Shown here one piece after another: positions 6,899 through 12,126 of a stretch of 12,126 nucleotides of DNA (the first letter of the stretch is position 1; the number at the start of each line of letters is the position of its first letter). The stretch covers positions 1 through 12,126 of the forward strand of contig DATDYB010000030.1 of NCBI GenBank assembly GCA_036517115.1. The letters run 5' to 3'. Below the pieces are notes generated by a model. It was not told the origin of the DNA. It ran no database searches and worked only from the letters and a program-made list of their open reading frames with translations. Source of the stretch: DATDYB01 sp036517115 (GTDB lineage Bacteria; Patescibacteriota; Minisyncoccia; Phycocordibacterales; PALSA-1337). A program made the position numbers and the translations under genes.

Positions 6899-6928
6899 AT
6901 TATAACAAATTAAGACAGAATGTTGTAA
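6899..6928 (-). promoter_or_regulatory. Predicted promoter of the thioredoxin-like/dsbB pair
   Basis: Minus strand: -35 TTACAA (6923-6928), 18-base spacer, TG-extended consensus -10 TATAAT (6899-6904). Seven bases separate it from the ATG at 6891, predicting a leaderless mRNA. It would allow expression independent of the cysteine-rich gene upstream. Confidence 0.6.
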
Positions 6929-8542
6929 CTAATTTTCTTTCCCGATATAGGCCTTGAAAGCTTGGAAAGTATTCGCTGTATTGAACTCAGGATTTCCAAG
7001 TGTGCTCACCGGTGCCCCCGCTCCCGAAGGTGGAGGTGGAGGATTTCCACCAGATGGTGGCTGTCCGCCCTGCATACCTTGAGGAGATCCACCCTGAGGC
7101 GCACCGCCTTGCGGAGGAAGCATCATCCCCCCATCTCGAGGTTGAGGTCGCGATCCATTCATAGGTTGAAATTGTCCTCCTGGTGGATTCGTAGGGCGAT
7201 TCTCAAATCCCTGCTGACCCTGCGGGCGAGGCGTGCTGTTTGGAAACCGCTCATTTGATCCGTCTTGTTTTTTAGGATCAAACTGACCCTGAAACTGTCC
7301 TTGTGGTATATTCTTTTGCATGTTTTCAGGACGGAAATTATCTCCCCCTTGTGGTGGACGAGGACCTTGCGGGTTTCCCTTTATATCTCGTTGCTCTCCC
7401 ACTACGCCACGCTGTGGATCACTCCGATCTCCCCCGTTATTATCATTGTTATCCACGACCCCTTCCTGCTTGCCTTGGAATTCCTGTGGCCTGACTTGCC
7501 TGTTATCCTTTGGATTCGGCATTCGCCCCTGCTCACCCCCTCCGCACTTCTCAGGATTTTCAGCACACAATTTCTCGCACTCCTCCGGACTCGCGCATCC
7601 TGCCGGTCCTTTGAAATTACCCGGCTGTCTACCCGACTCAACCATTCCCCTCTGCGCTGGTTGAAACTTCTGGCATTCTTCAGGATTGTCGGCGCAAAAC
7701 TTCTCGCATTCTTCCTTGCTCGTACAACCTCCTGGCCCCTTAACGTCACCTTGCATTTCGCGAGCTTCTCCAAATTGCCCTCGTTGTCCAGACTCAACCA
7801 AACCTTTCTCTTTCATCTCTTCAAATCTCGCCTTATGTTCACGGAAATTTTGAAGCATCTTCGTCGCTTCCTCTGACTTTACTGCCCCATGTTCAGCACC
7901 GAACGCAATACATGTTTCGGTGTTATCGGGACTGTTGCAGAACGTACGACATTCCGTCTCACTTTTACATCCTCCTGGCCCGCCGTTTTTTGCAATTTCT
8001 TCCTTTATGGAATTACCTTTTTCAAATTGTTCCTCATCTTCAGGCTTGATAAAGCCTTTGCTCTTTGCAAATTCAAAACATTCTTTTTGGTGGACAGGAT
8101 CAGAACAATATTCTCGGCAAGCCTCCCCTTTACAGCCTCCAGGTCCAGCTTCATTCTCAATAGCTTTGAATTTCTTCATCCGTTCCGCTTCTTCTTTGGT
8201 AATGAAGCCGTGCTTTAGGCCAAACTCGGTACACTCTTCGCGATTGTTCGGATCAGCACAGTACTTTTTACAGGCTTCTCCTCGGCATCCTCCCGGCCCT
8301 GGTTGGGCTACAAATTTTTTAGCCTTTTCTACCTCCTCTTTTTTCATCAGTCCCCGGCTTTCCGCAAACGAAAGACACGATTCCTTATTCGTCTCAATAT
8401 CACAATACGCCTTGCAAGCTTCTTTACTTTCGCACCCTCCAAGATCGGCCACCGGAAAAGTAATCGATGACTCTTGTGCATACGCGACTGAAACTGTAGC
8501 CAATAGGAGTATTAGACCGCAGATACAAAGTAGTTTTTTCAT
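6929..8542 (-). CDS. Secreted cysteine-rich repeat protein with Pro/Gln/Gly-rich tail
   Basis: A 537-residue exported protein. The signal peptide is MKKLLCICGLILLLATVSVA, cleaved after YAQ or so. Six four-cysteine modules follow, beginning at C37, C86, C137, C192, C273 and C316. The first four have spacing C-x4/5-C-x3-C-x8-C; the last two are a shorter variant with x6 in the final gap. Most begin GPGGC and share E-x-C-x3-C and C-x2-F elements. Residues 335-515 are low-complexity, rich in Gly, Pro, Gln, Asn and Arg; the last 20 residues are more ordinary. The modules are known to me only as a recurring motif in CPR secreted proteins with no assigned function; surface binding or adhesion is a guess. 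Immediate linkage to thiol-oxidase genes suggests all 24 cysteines form disulfides. It begins two bases after the stop of the preceding gene. Confidence 0.85.
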   Translation of the reverse strand: MKKLLCICGLILLLATVSVAYAQESSITFPVADLGGCESKEACKAYCDIETNKESCLSFAESRGLMKKEEVEKAKKFVAQPGPGGCRGEACKKYCADPNNREECTEFGLKHGFITKEEAERMKKFKAIENEAGPGGCKGEACREYCSDPVHQKECFEFAKSKGFIKPEDEEQFEKGNSIKEEIAKNGGPGGCKSETECRTFCNSPDNTETCIAFGAEHGAVKSEEATKMLQNFREHKARFEEMKEKGLVESGQRGQFGEAREMQGDVKGPGGCTSKEECEKFCADNPEECQKFQPAQRGMVESGRQPGNFKGPAGCASPEECEKLCAENPEKCGGGEQGRMPNPKDNRQVRPQEFQGKQEGVVDNNDNNGGDRSDPQRGVVGEQRDIKGNPQGPRPPQGGDNFRPENMQKNIPQGQFQGQFDPKKQDGSNERFPNSTPRPQGQQGFENRPTNPPGGQFQPMNGSRPQPRDGGMMLPPQGGAPQGGSPQGMQGGQPPSGGNPPPPPSGAGAPVSTLGNPEFNTANTFQAFKAYIGKEN

Positions 8543-8544
8543 AA

Positions 8545-8802
8545 TTATTCAAATGGGTTAGTTTTTACCGACTCGTAAGGGTTTTCGGCTGGTTTTTCAT
8601 ACGGATTGACAGTCGTTTCTTTGATAGGGTTGAGTGCTTCGGCCTGTACCTTAAGTGCAGCATTCTCTTCTGCTTCTGCTGCTGCATTTAATGTTGCCGA
8701 TTGGGGAGTTGTACTTCGCGCACCAAAGAAGATAAGTACTCCAACAATAACGACCGCCGCCGCGATAATGACGATCTTCGTCGTGTTGTGTTGCTCGTTC
8801 AT
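8545..8802 (-). CDS. Small single-pass membrane protein with NP[YF]E repeats
   Basis: An 85-residue protein from the ATG at 8802, with a short polar N-terminus, one hydrophobic segment (about 9-29), an Ala/Glu-rich stretch and a C-terminal tail containing NPYE, NPYE and terminal NPFE. The topology is probably N-in with the tail outside. A further in-frame ATG at 8868 is rejected because it falls inside the upstream terminator and would put a second hydrophobic segment ahead of the natural start. TAA is separated from the next ATG by two bases, so it is co-translated with the cysteine-rich protein and may work with it at the cell surface. A weak promoter candidate is TTCTCA-17-TACTAT (8818-8846). 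No function is recognised. Confidence 0.7.
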   Translation of the reverse strand: MNEQHNTTKIVIIAAAVVIVGVLIFFGARSTTPQSATLNAAAEAEENAALKVQAEALNPIKETTVNPYEKPAENPYESVKTNPFE

Positions 8803-8833
8803 ACGAATGAAAAAATAATAGTAAATACTCAAA

Positions 8834-8874
8834 GAAAAAATGAGAATGTATCTATGATACACCCTCATCTTTTA
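8834..8874 (-). terminator. Terminator after the coiled-coil gene
   Basis: Stem ATGAG plus TGTATC paired with GATACA plus CTCAT (8840-8868), interrupted by a 2x2 internal loop, with a 3-base apical loop. On the minus strand it is followed by TTTTTT (8834-8839). The inner palindrome looks like an operator, but the outer stem and T run make a terminator more likely. Confidence 0.75.
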
Positions 8875-8894
8875 AAAGTTATTCACATTGTCGA

Positions 8895-9182
8895 CTATTT
8901 CTGCCTCGAAAGCTGCTGAAATTCTTGTTCGAATTTTTGAAGGTCCTGGGTGTGTTTTCGCTTTTGCTCCTGTAAATGAGGAATGTCGCTTCGTTCAACT
9001 TTTCTCAGTTCAGTTTCGAGCGTAGCCATTTCTTTCTTTTTTTCATCAATCAGTCTTTGCAACTCGACTTTACGAGTCTCCTTTTGCTGAAGTTCGGTAT
9101 TTTCTTTTTGTACCTCGTGCTTTAACTCATCAACGTGTTTTCGAGCCTCCTCAAACGCTTTTTTAATTTCTAGATTTTCCAT
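8895..9182 (-). CDS. Small coiled-coil protein of unknown function
   Basis: A 95-residue, highly charged protein with no cysteine, membrane segment or signal. Almost its whole length (about 3-90) is heptad-like, rich in Glu, Lys, Gln and Leu, with a possible break at SDIPHLQEQ (near 70-78), so it probably forms a helical hairpin or parallel dimer. It has its own promoter and terminator and is therefore a single-gene unit. The ATG at 9182 has no visible Shine-Dalgarno motif. No family can be assigned; coiled coils of this size occur in adaptor and scaffolding proteins. Confidence 0.7.
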   Translation of the reverse strand: MENLEIKKAFEEARKHVDELKHEVQKENTELQQKETRKVELQRLIDEKKKEMATLETELRKVERSDIPHLQEQKRKHTQDLQKFEQEFQQLSRQK

Positions 9183-9210
9183 AAAAATGATGATCAGTGA
9201 ATTGGTATAT

Positions 9211-9219
9211 AGTATACCA
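9211..9219 (-). promoter_or_regulatory. Predicted -10 promoter of the coiled-coil gene
   Basis: Minus strand TGGTATACT, a TG-extended -10 (TATACT at 9211-9216), about 28 bases before the ATG at 9182. It lies inside a 6-3-6 palindrome (GGTATA/TATACC, 9204-9218) that could bind a regulator. No good -35 at the usual spacing; a TTGACA at 9244-9249 is too far for this box. Confidence 0.45.
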
Positions 9220-9241
9220 GAAAATATTATAACGGTTCCTC

Positions 9242-9266
9242 GATGTCAACGTGGCAGGTTGACATC
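9242..9266. repeat. 9-bp perfect palindrome containing TTGACA on both strands
   Basis: GATGTCAAC (9242-9250) and GTTGACATC (9258-9266) are perfect inverted repeats around a 7-base centre. Each arm contains a consensus -35 (TTGACA), one pointing left and one right. To the right, TAAAAT at 9280 follows at 15 bases, which could transcribe into the TIR element; to the left, TATTTT follows at 17 bases. It may be an operator or a back-to-back promoter pair. Confidence 0.4.
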
Positions 9267-9272
9267 CGACAT

Positions 9273-9560
9273 GAATCGATAAAATAGCTTTGGATGCGAG
9301 GCGCCGGCGAGTGAGGGTGCGACGACGGGAAGCACCCGCAAGACCTTTTGAGGTACTTTCCGAAGTATCCAAAAGGTGTACTGTTCCTGTAAGGAATTGC
9401 GACCAAGCTGTATGAATATACTGCGCGTGTGAGGAAGCGAATACGTGGAGCTTCCGCAAGACTCATTGAGATCTTTTCAGAAAGATCCAATGAGTGGACA
9501 GTCCCTGTAGGGGAGCAAGCGGAGCCGGCAACAAAGCAGACGAAGTTATTTTATCGGTTC
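9273..9560. repeat. TIR-bounded hairpin element, copy B (two tandem modules)
   Basis: A 288-base element homologous to copy A at 36-194. The 25-base terminal repeats (9273-9297 and 9536-9560) match at 20 positions in inverted orientation, and three of the five mismatches would be G-U pairs in RNA. Module 1 has H1 GGGTGC/GCACCC (9315-9337), H2 with arms 9343-9358 and 9363-9377 and loop TCCG, and H3 TTCCT/AGGAA (9384-9396). Module 2 has H1 GGAAGC/GCTTCC (9433-9455), H2 with arms 9461-9476 and 9481-9495 and loop TCAG, and H3 TCCC/GGGA (9502-9514). All H1 loops are 11 bases. Stem sequences differ between modules while pairing is kept. A spacer (9397-9430) joins the modules. The right end lies in the rnc stop codon. 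ORFs across it are not credible genes. Confidence 0.8.
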
Positions 9561-10260
9561 AGAACCAATTTTTAGCTTCAAGACCCTTACGTGCCGCCTC
9601 CTGCTCCGCCTCCTGCTTTGAGAGTCCTTGTCCAACAGCTACTTTGTTTTCACCGAGAAAAACTCCTACAGAAAATTCTTTGCTATGATCGGGACCGGTT
9701 TCCTTAAGCGTTTTGTACGCCGGTGTTAAACCGACAACCTCTTGTGCTTTTTCCTGAAAAAGACTTTTAGCATCAATCCAGAGTTTTTTACGGATAATTT
9801 CTTCGATATCAATGATACCGAAAATATTTTTCTCTATGAATTTCTTGGCACCGTCGTAGCCGTGGTCAAGATAGATCGCACCAATAATCGCCTCCATGGT
9901 GTCCGCAAGAATGATGGCGCGAGCGCGACCGGTATCTTTCGCCTCCCCTTTTGAGAGAAGTAGAAATTCATTAACCCCAAGGTCGGTCGCGGCCTTTGAA
10001 AGACTGTGCGTGTTCACAATCGCCGAGCGGTACGCCGTAAGCTCACCCTCATTTTTCTCGGGATATTTTTTATACAAAAAGGATGTCACCACGAGCTCAA
10101 GCACCGCGTCACCCAGAAATTCCAGACGTTCGTTGTGTGCCAAGGATGAGCTTTTATTTTCATTGATGTATGAACGATGAACAAAGGCTTGTTTGAGAAG
10201 CCCTTTATCGTTAAATGTAGTCCCCGACTGGTGTTCGAATTGTTGGAAATCTATACTCAT
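9559..10260 (-). CDS. rnc: Ribonuclease III
   Basis: Double-strand-specific endoribonuclease that processes rRNA precursors and some mRNAs. It has 233 residues, close to the family norm. The N-terminal nuclease domain has the signature NERLEFLGDAVLE at 43-55; E44, E47 and D51, with D120 and E123 in ILADTMEAIIGA, are the expected metal-binding residues. The C-terminal double-stranded RNA-binding domain (about 158-230) ends in KQEAEQEAARKGLEA. It is the last gene of a likely rpmF-nusB-rnc unit. The 92-base gap before its ATG holds a long stem-loop (10270-10355), a candidate self-cleavage site. No Shine-Dalgarno motif precedes the ATG. The stop codon overlaps the right end of the TIR element. 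Confidence 0.95.
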   Translation of the reverse strand: MSIDFQQFEHQSGTTFNDKGLLKQAFVHRSYINENKSSSLAHNERLEFLGDAVLELVVTSFLYKKYPEKNEGELTAYRSAIVNTHSLSKAATDLGVNEFLLLSKGEAKDTGRARAIILADTMEAIIGAIYLDHGYDGAKKFIEKNIFGIIDIEEIIRKKLWIDAKSLFQEKAQEVVGLTPAYKTLKETGPDHSKEFSVGVFLGENKVAVGQGLSKQEAEQEAARKGLEAKNWF

Positions 10261-10269
10261 GGGAATTCG

Positions 10270-10355
10270 TAATCACCAATAACCAAGAAACAAATCCCAA
10301 ACAAAATGATTGGATATTTGAATTTGTTTGATTATTGTTTCTTGGTGTTTGATTA
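10270..10355 (-). promoter_or_regulatory. Long stem-loop in the rnc leader
   Basis: An 86-base inverted-repeat structure filling the gap before rnc. Pairings are TAATCA (10270-10275) with 10350-10355, ACCAAGAAAC (10282-10291) with 10337-10346, and CAAACAAA (10298-10305) with 10323-10330. The last two are separated by a 6x6 internal loop, and the apical loop is 17 bases. It lacks a T run, so it is not a typical terminator. The segment GTTTGATTATT also occurs twice directly (10326 and 10347). In E. coli, RNase III cleaves a stem-loop in its own leader to repress itself; the same may apply here. Confidence 0.6.
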
Positions 10356-11279
10356 TTTTACGCTGCTTTCTTTCTTGGTTGGTTTTTCCGTTAGCAGCGT
10401 AATCGCCTTCGTTACAATGGGCAATATATCACCGTAAAAATTTAAATCAAGAATTTGCGAAAGCTTGAACCATTTGCAGTCATCGAGGCCGCCGCTTTCT
10501 TTATCGAGGTTGAGTGTACCGTAGGTTGCCTTTCCTAGAAAATACACCACTTGTTTGCGGATTTTACCTTTCTCCGGATCAGACGCGACATACTCGTTAC
10601 TTCCCAGTTTGTCTTCGGCTTTTACCGGCGTACCGATTTCTTCTGAAACAGCTCTCTCTGCACCTGTTACCTCGTCTTCATCTTCTTTAATATGACCTTT
10701 TGGCAGCGTCCAATGACCGAAAATATCATGCACGAGAGCCAAATACGTTTCACCCTTATCATCTGCATACACCACAGAGCCACAGAGCTTTTCAATAGGC
10801 ATCTGATCGAACGGCACGTTCTTGATTACTTTCTTTTTAGAGACAGCATCCTTGCCTGGTTCGCCAATTTCTTTGTACACCGAACCAAGCACTCCATTCA
10901 CAAATTTACCGCTGTTCTCTCCGCCGAAAGCTTTGGCGAGCTCGATGGCTTCGTTGATGGCTACCTTTGCAGGCACCTCGTCGCGGTTGGCAAAGAGGAG
11001 CTCGAATAATCCGATACGCAAAATATTCCGATCGACGATGGAGATTTTGTCGATCGGCCAGTCGGGAGCAGCCTTAGTAATGATAGTATCAAGATCGGGC
11101 CGCTTTTCGATGATGTTATCCATGAGCGTTGAGATGAACGAGAGGTCACCTACGCCAGGTGCAAACTCCAAAGCATTGCGAGCGACAATATCACGAGAGT
11201 TGGCAGAAGCGACTCCCCTAAAGTCCCACTCGAAGAGTGATTGTAAGACTATTGACCGCGAAAGATGTCTATTTGCCAT
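10353..11279 (-). CDS. nusB: NusB-Nudix fusion protein
   Basis: A 308-residue protein with two domains. Residues 1-140 are a complete NusB (ends of the fold at HLSRSIVLQSLFEWDF and KFVNGVLGSVYKEI), the antitermination factor that binds boxA RNA with S10 in rRNA transcription. After a Lys-rich linker (141-163), residues 164-300 are a Nudix hydrolase domain resembling Ap4A-type enzymes (HWTLPKGHIKED). The Nudix box runs from G195 to T217: E201, R209, E213, E214 and G216 fit, but the Glu expected after Arg is A210 and the final aliphatic residue is T217. That Glu is important for catalysis in MutT, so activity may be weak, altered or absent. The frame is continuous across the junction. It sits between rpmF and rnc, with AAAGAG just before its ATG. 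Confidence 0.92.
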   Translation of the reverse strand: MANRHLSRSIVLQSLFEWDFRGVASANSRDIVARNALEFAPGVGDLSFISTLMDNIIEKRPDLDTIITKAAPDWPIDKISIVDRNILRIGLFELLFANRDEVPAKVAINEAIELAKAFGGENSGKFVNGVLGSVYKEIGEPGKDAVSKKKVIKNVPFDQMPIEKLCGSVVYADDKGETYLALVHDIFGHWTLPKGHIKEDEDEVTGAERAVSEEIGTPVKAEDKLGSNEYVASDPEKGKIRKQVVYFLGKATYGTLNLDKESGGLDDCKWFKLSQILDLNFYGDILPIVTKAITLLTEKPTKKESSVK

Positions 11280-11339
11280 GCTCTTTTTTTGTAAATAACT
11301 TCATGTAATGAACTCACACTCTCTATTCTACCCTATTTA

Positions 11340-11582
11340 CTATTTTCCGCCTTGTGCTGTTAGCTCTTTCTGTCGTGCCTTCATCTTTTTCTCTTTTTTA
11401 CTGACTGCTGCCTTAACGTCGATCACGACTTTGCCATTATACTTACCGCACTGTGTACAAGCTCGGTGTCGAAGATGCGGCGCACTACATTCAGGGCACC
11501 TTGAAAGGAGTACGTCAGAAAGCGCGTGATGTGCTCGTCTATTATCCCGGTGGGACCGGGTTGCCCGCATTCGGTTAACCAT
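11340..11582 (-). CDS. rpmF: 50S ribosomal protein L32
   Basis: Large-subunit protein L32, 80 residues from the ATG at 11582. It starts MVNRMRATRSHRDNRRAHHAL, a divergent version of the usual basic L32 N-terminus, followed by a four-cysteine zinc ribbon (CPEC, then CTQC after LRHRA) and the KYNGKVVIDV strand. The C-terminus is a Lys-rich tail. An upstream in-frame ATG at 11633 is rejected: the extension is unlike L32 and would include the promoter. Its -10 box lies nine bases before the ATG, so the leader is only about three bases. It is probably co-transcribed with the NusB-Nudix gene 60 bases downstream and with rnc. Confidence 0.93.
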   Translation of the reverse strand: MVNRMRATRSHRDNRRAHHALSDVLLSRCPECSAPHLRHRACTQCGKYNGKVVIDVKAAVSKKEKKMKARQKELTAQGGK

Positions 11583-11591
11583 ATTGCCAAG

Positions 11592-11619
11592 AGTATACCT
11601 TATATGCGTAAAAAGGCAA
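11592..11619 (-). promoter_or_regulatory. Predicted promoter of the rpmF-nusB-rnc unit
   Basis: Minus strand: -35 TTGCCT (11614-11619), 16-base spacer, -10 TATACT (11592-11597). Nine bases lie between the -10 and the rpmF ATG, leaving almost no leader. It sits in the 54-base gap after rnhB. Confidence 0.6.
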
Positions 11620-11636
11620 TATCTGATTATCAATAT

Positions 11637-12126
11637 CTAATTTTCAACGAAATTCCTTAAAAAGCTCCGGCGATGTATGGGAGAAAGACCGAACTTTTTG
11701 ATACGAGCGTAATGATCGCTCGTGCCGTACCCTTTATGATCTTCAAATCCGTACAGAGGATATTTTTTTGAAAGCTGCGTGAGTTTCCGATCTCGCACAA
11801 CCTTTGCCGCAATCGAGGCAAGACCTATAACAGGCTCCTTCTCATCCCCTTTGATAATGGTTTCCTGATGTTTAAATTCAGCGGGCGCTTTGAGTAGCCC
11901 GTCGAGCACCACCCTGCACTCGAGCGGATTGAGGGCGAGTTTTTGGAGTGACAAGCTAATTGCTTTTGTGATCGCATATGACAAACCTCGCCTGTCGATA
12001 ACTTTTTCACTCACAAAAGAAACTGCAAAGTTTAGAACGCCTTTTTCACGCAGTACACAGATGGTGTCGAACCACGTTTCCCTCTCTTGTGATGAAAGCT
12101 TTTTGGAGTCGATACCGCGTGGCAGG
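11637..12126 (-). CDS. rnhB: Ribonuclease HII (5' end beyond window)
   Basis: Endonuclease that removes RNA from RNA-DNA hybrids, including single ribonucleotides in DNA. The reading frame is open to the window edge and continues beyond it; 162 codons are present. Visible family motifs are IDSKKLSSQER near the edge, VVLDGLLKAP with a catalytic Asp, and GLASIAAKVVRDR with the last catalytic Asp. The C-terminal GYGTSDHYARIKKFGLSPIHRRSF block follows. The N-terminal DEAGRG motif with the first two catalytic acids must lie outside the window. A GTG at 12014 opens an apparent shorter ORF but is internal: conserved RNase HII sequence continues upstream in the same frame. Confidence 0.93.
   Translation of the reverse strand, partial: LPRGIDSKKLSSQERETWFDTICVLREKGVLNFAVSFVSEKVIDRRGLSYAITKAISLSLQKLALNPLECRVVLDGLLKAPAEFKHQETIIKGDEKEPVIGLASIAAKVVRDRKLTQLSKKYPLYGFEDHKGYGTSDHYARIKKFGLSPIHRRSFLRNFVEN

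Noticed and set aside
7265..7876. Long plus-strand ORFs opposite the cysteine-rich gene
   Set aside because: They are shadows of a repetitive, GC-biased coding sequence whose minus-strand frame has a signal peptide and regular cysteine modules.
8847..8861. TGTATC/GATACA palindrome as an operator
   Set aside because: It is the top of a longer stem followed by TTTTTT on the minus strand, so it is better explained as the terminator of the coiled-coil gene.
9163..9490. Minus-strand ORFs of 87-98 codons across element B
   Set aside because: They read through hairpins and TIRs that explain the sequence better; the predicted proteins are low-quality and the frame is not kept between modules or in copy A.
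11825..12014. RNase HII starting at 12014
   Set aside because: RNase HII-like sequence (IDSKKLSSQER) continues upstream in frame to the window edge, so 12014 is internal.
1..12126. CRISPR arrays, tRNA or rRNA genes, transposases
   Set aside because: No regularly spaced direct repeats, cloverleaf sequences, rRNA motifs or transposase-like proteins were seen on either strand.

Overview
The window looks like a slice of a small, gene-dense bacterial genome of the Patescibacteria (CPR) type, most likely Parcubacteria-like. This is inferred from several gene features: a shortened SMC protein with no visible hinge, ribosomal proteins L32 and S16 of the form seen in that group, exported proteins built from GPGGC four-cysteine modules, a tail of NP[YF]E repeats, and several promoters sitting so close to start codons that the mRNAs would be leaderless. 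I could not check this by similarity search. No tRNA, rRNA, CRISPR array, transposase or phage gene is visible.

Layout from left to right. (1) 1-1060: rpsP (S16) and khpA (KH-domain RNA-binding protein) on the minus strand, separated by a strong terminator; khpA has its own promoter. A hairpin-rich element with terminal inverted repeats (copy A) abuts the khpA stop codon. (2) 1060-3370: a 308-base divergent intergenic region holding an 89-base palindromic element, then rnr (RNase R, plus strand) with a perfect 15-bp terminator. (3) 3390-3564: an apparently self-contained plus-strand transcription unit with promoter, 5' hairpin, a 13-codon ORF with a ribosome binding site, and a terminator; it matches no family I know. 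(4) 3597-5932: smc on the minus strand. (5) 5951-8802: a minus-strand cluster reading NPYE-tail membrane protein, 24-cysteine secreted protein, thioredoxin-like protein, DsbB-like protein. It looks like a dedicated oxidative-folding unit for an exported disulfide-rich protein. (6) 8834-9216: a 95-residue coiled-coil gene with its own promoter and terminator. (7) 9242-9560: a palindrome and copy B of the TIR element, carrying two tandem hairpin modules. (8) 9559-12126: rnhB (5' end outside the window), rpmF (L32), a NusB-Nudix fusion gene and rnc (RNase III), all on the minus strand. A long stem-loop fills the gap before rnc.

Apart from smc and the envelope cluster, most genes concern RNA: RNase R, RNase III, RNase HII, NusB, KhpA, S16 and L32. 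The strongest candidates for something undescribed are the TIR/hairpin element (three covarying modules in two copies, each ending inside a stop codon), the small-RNA or micro-ORF unit at 3390-3564, the rnc leader stem-loop, and the NusB-Nudix fusion with an altered Nudix box.
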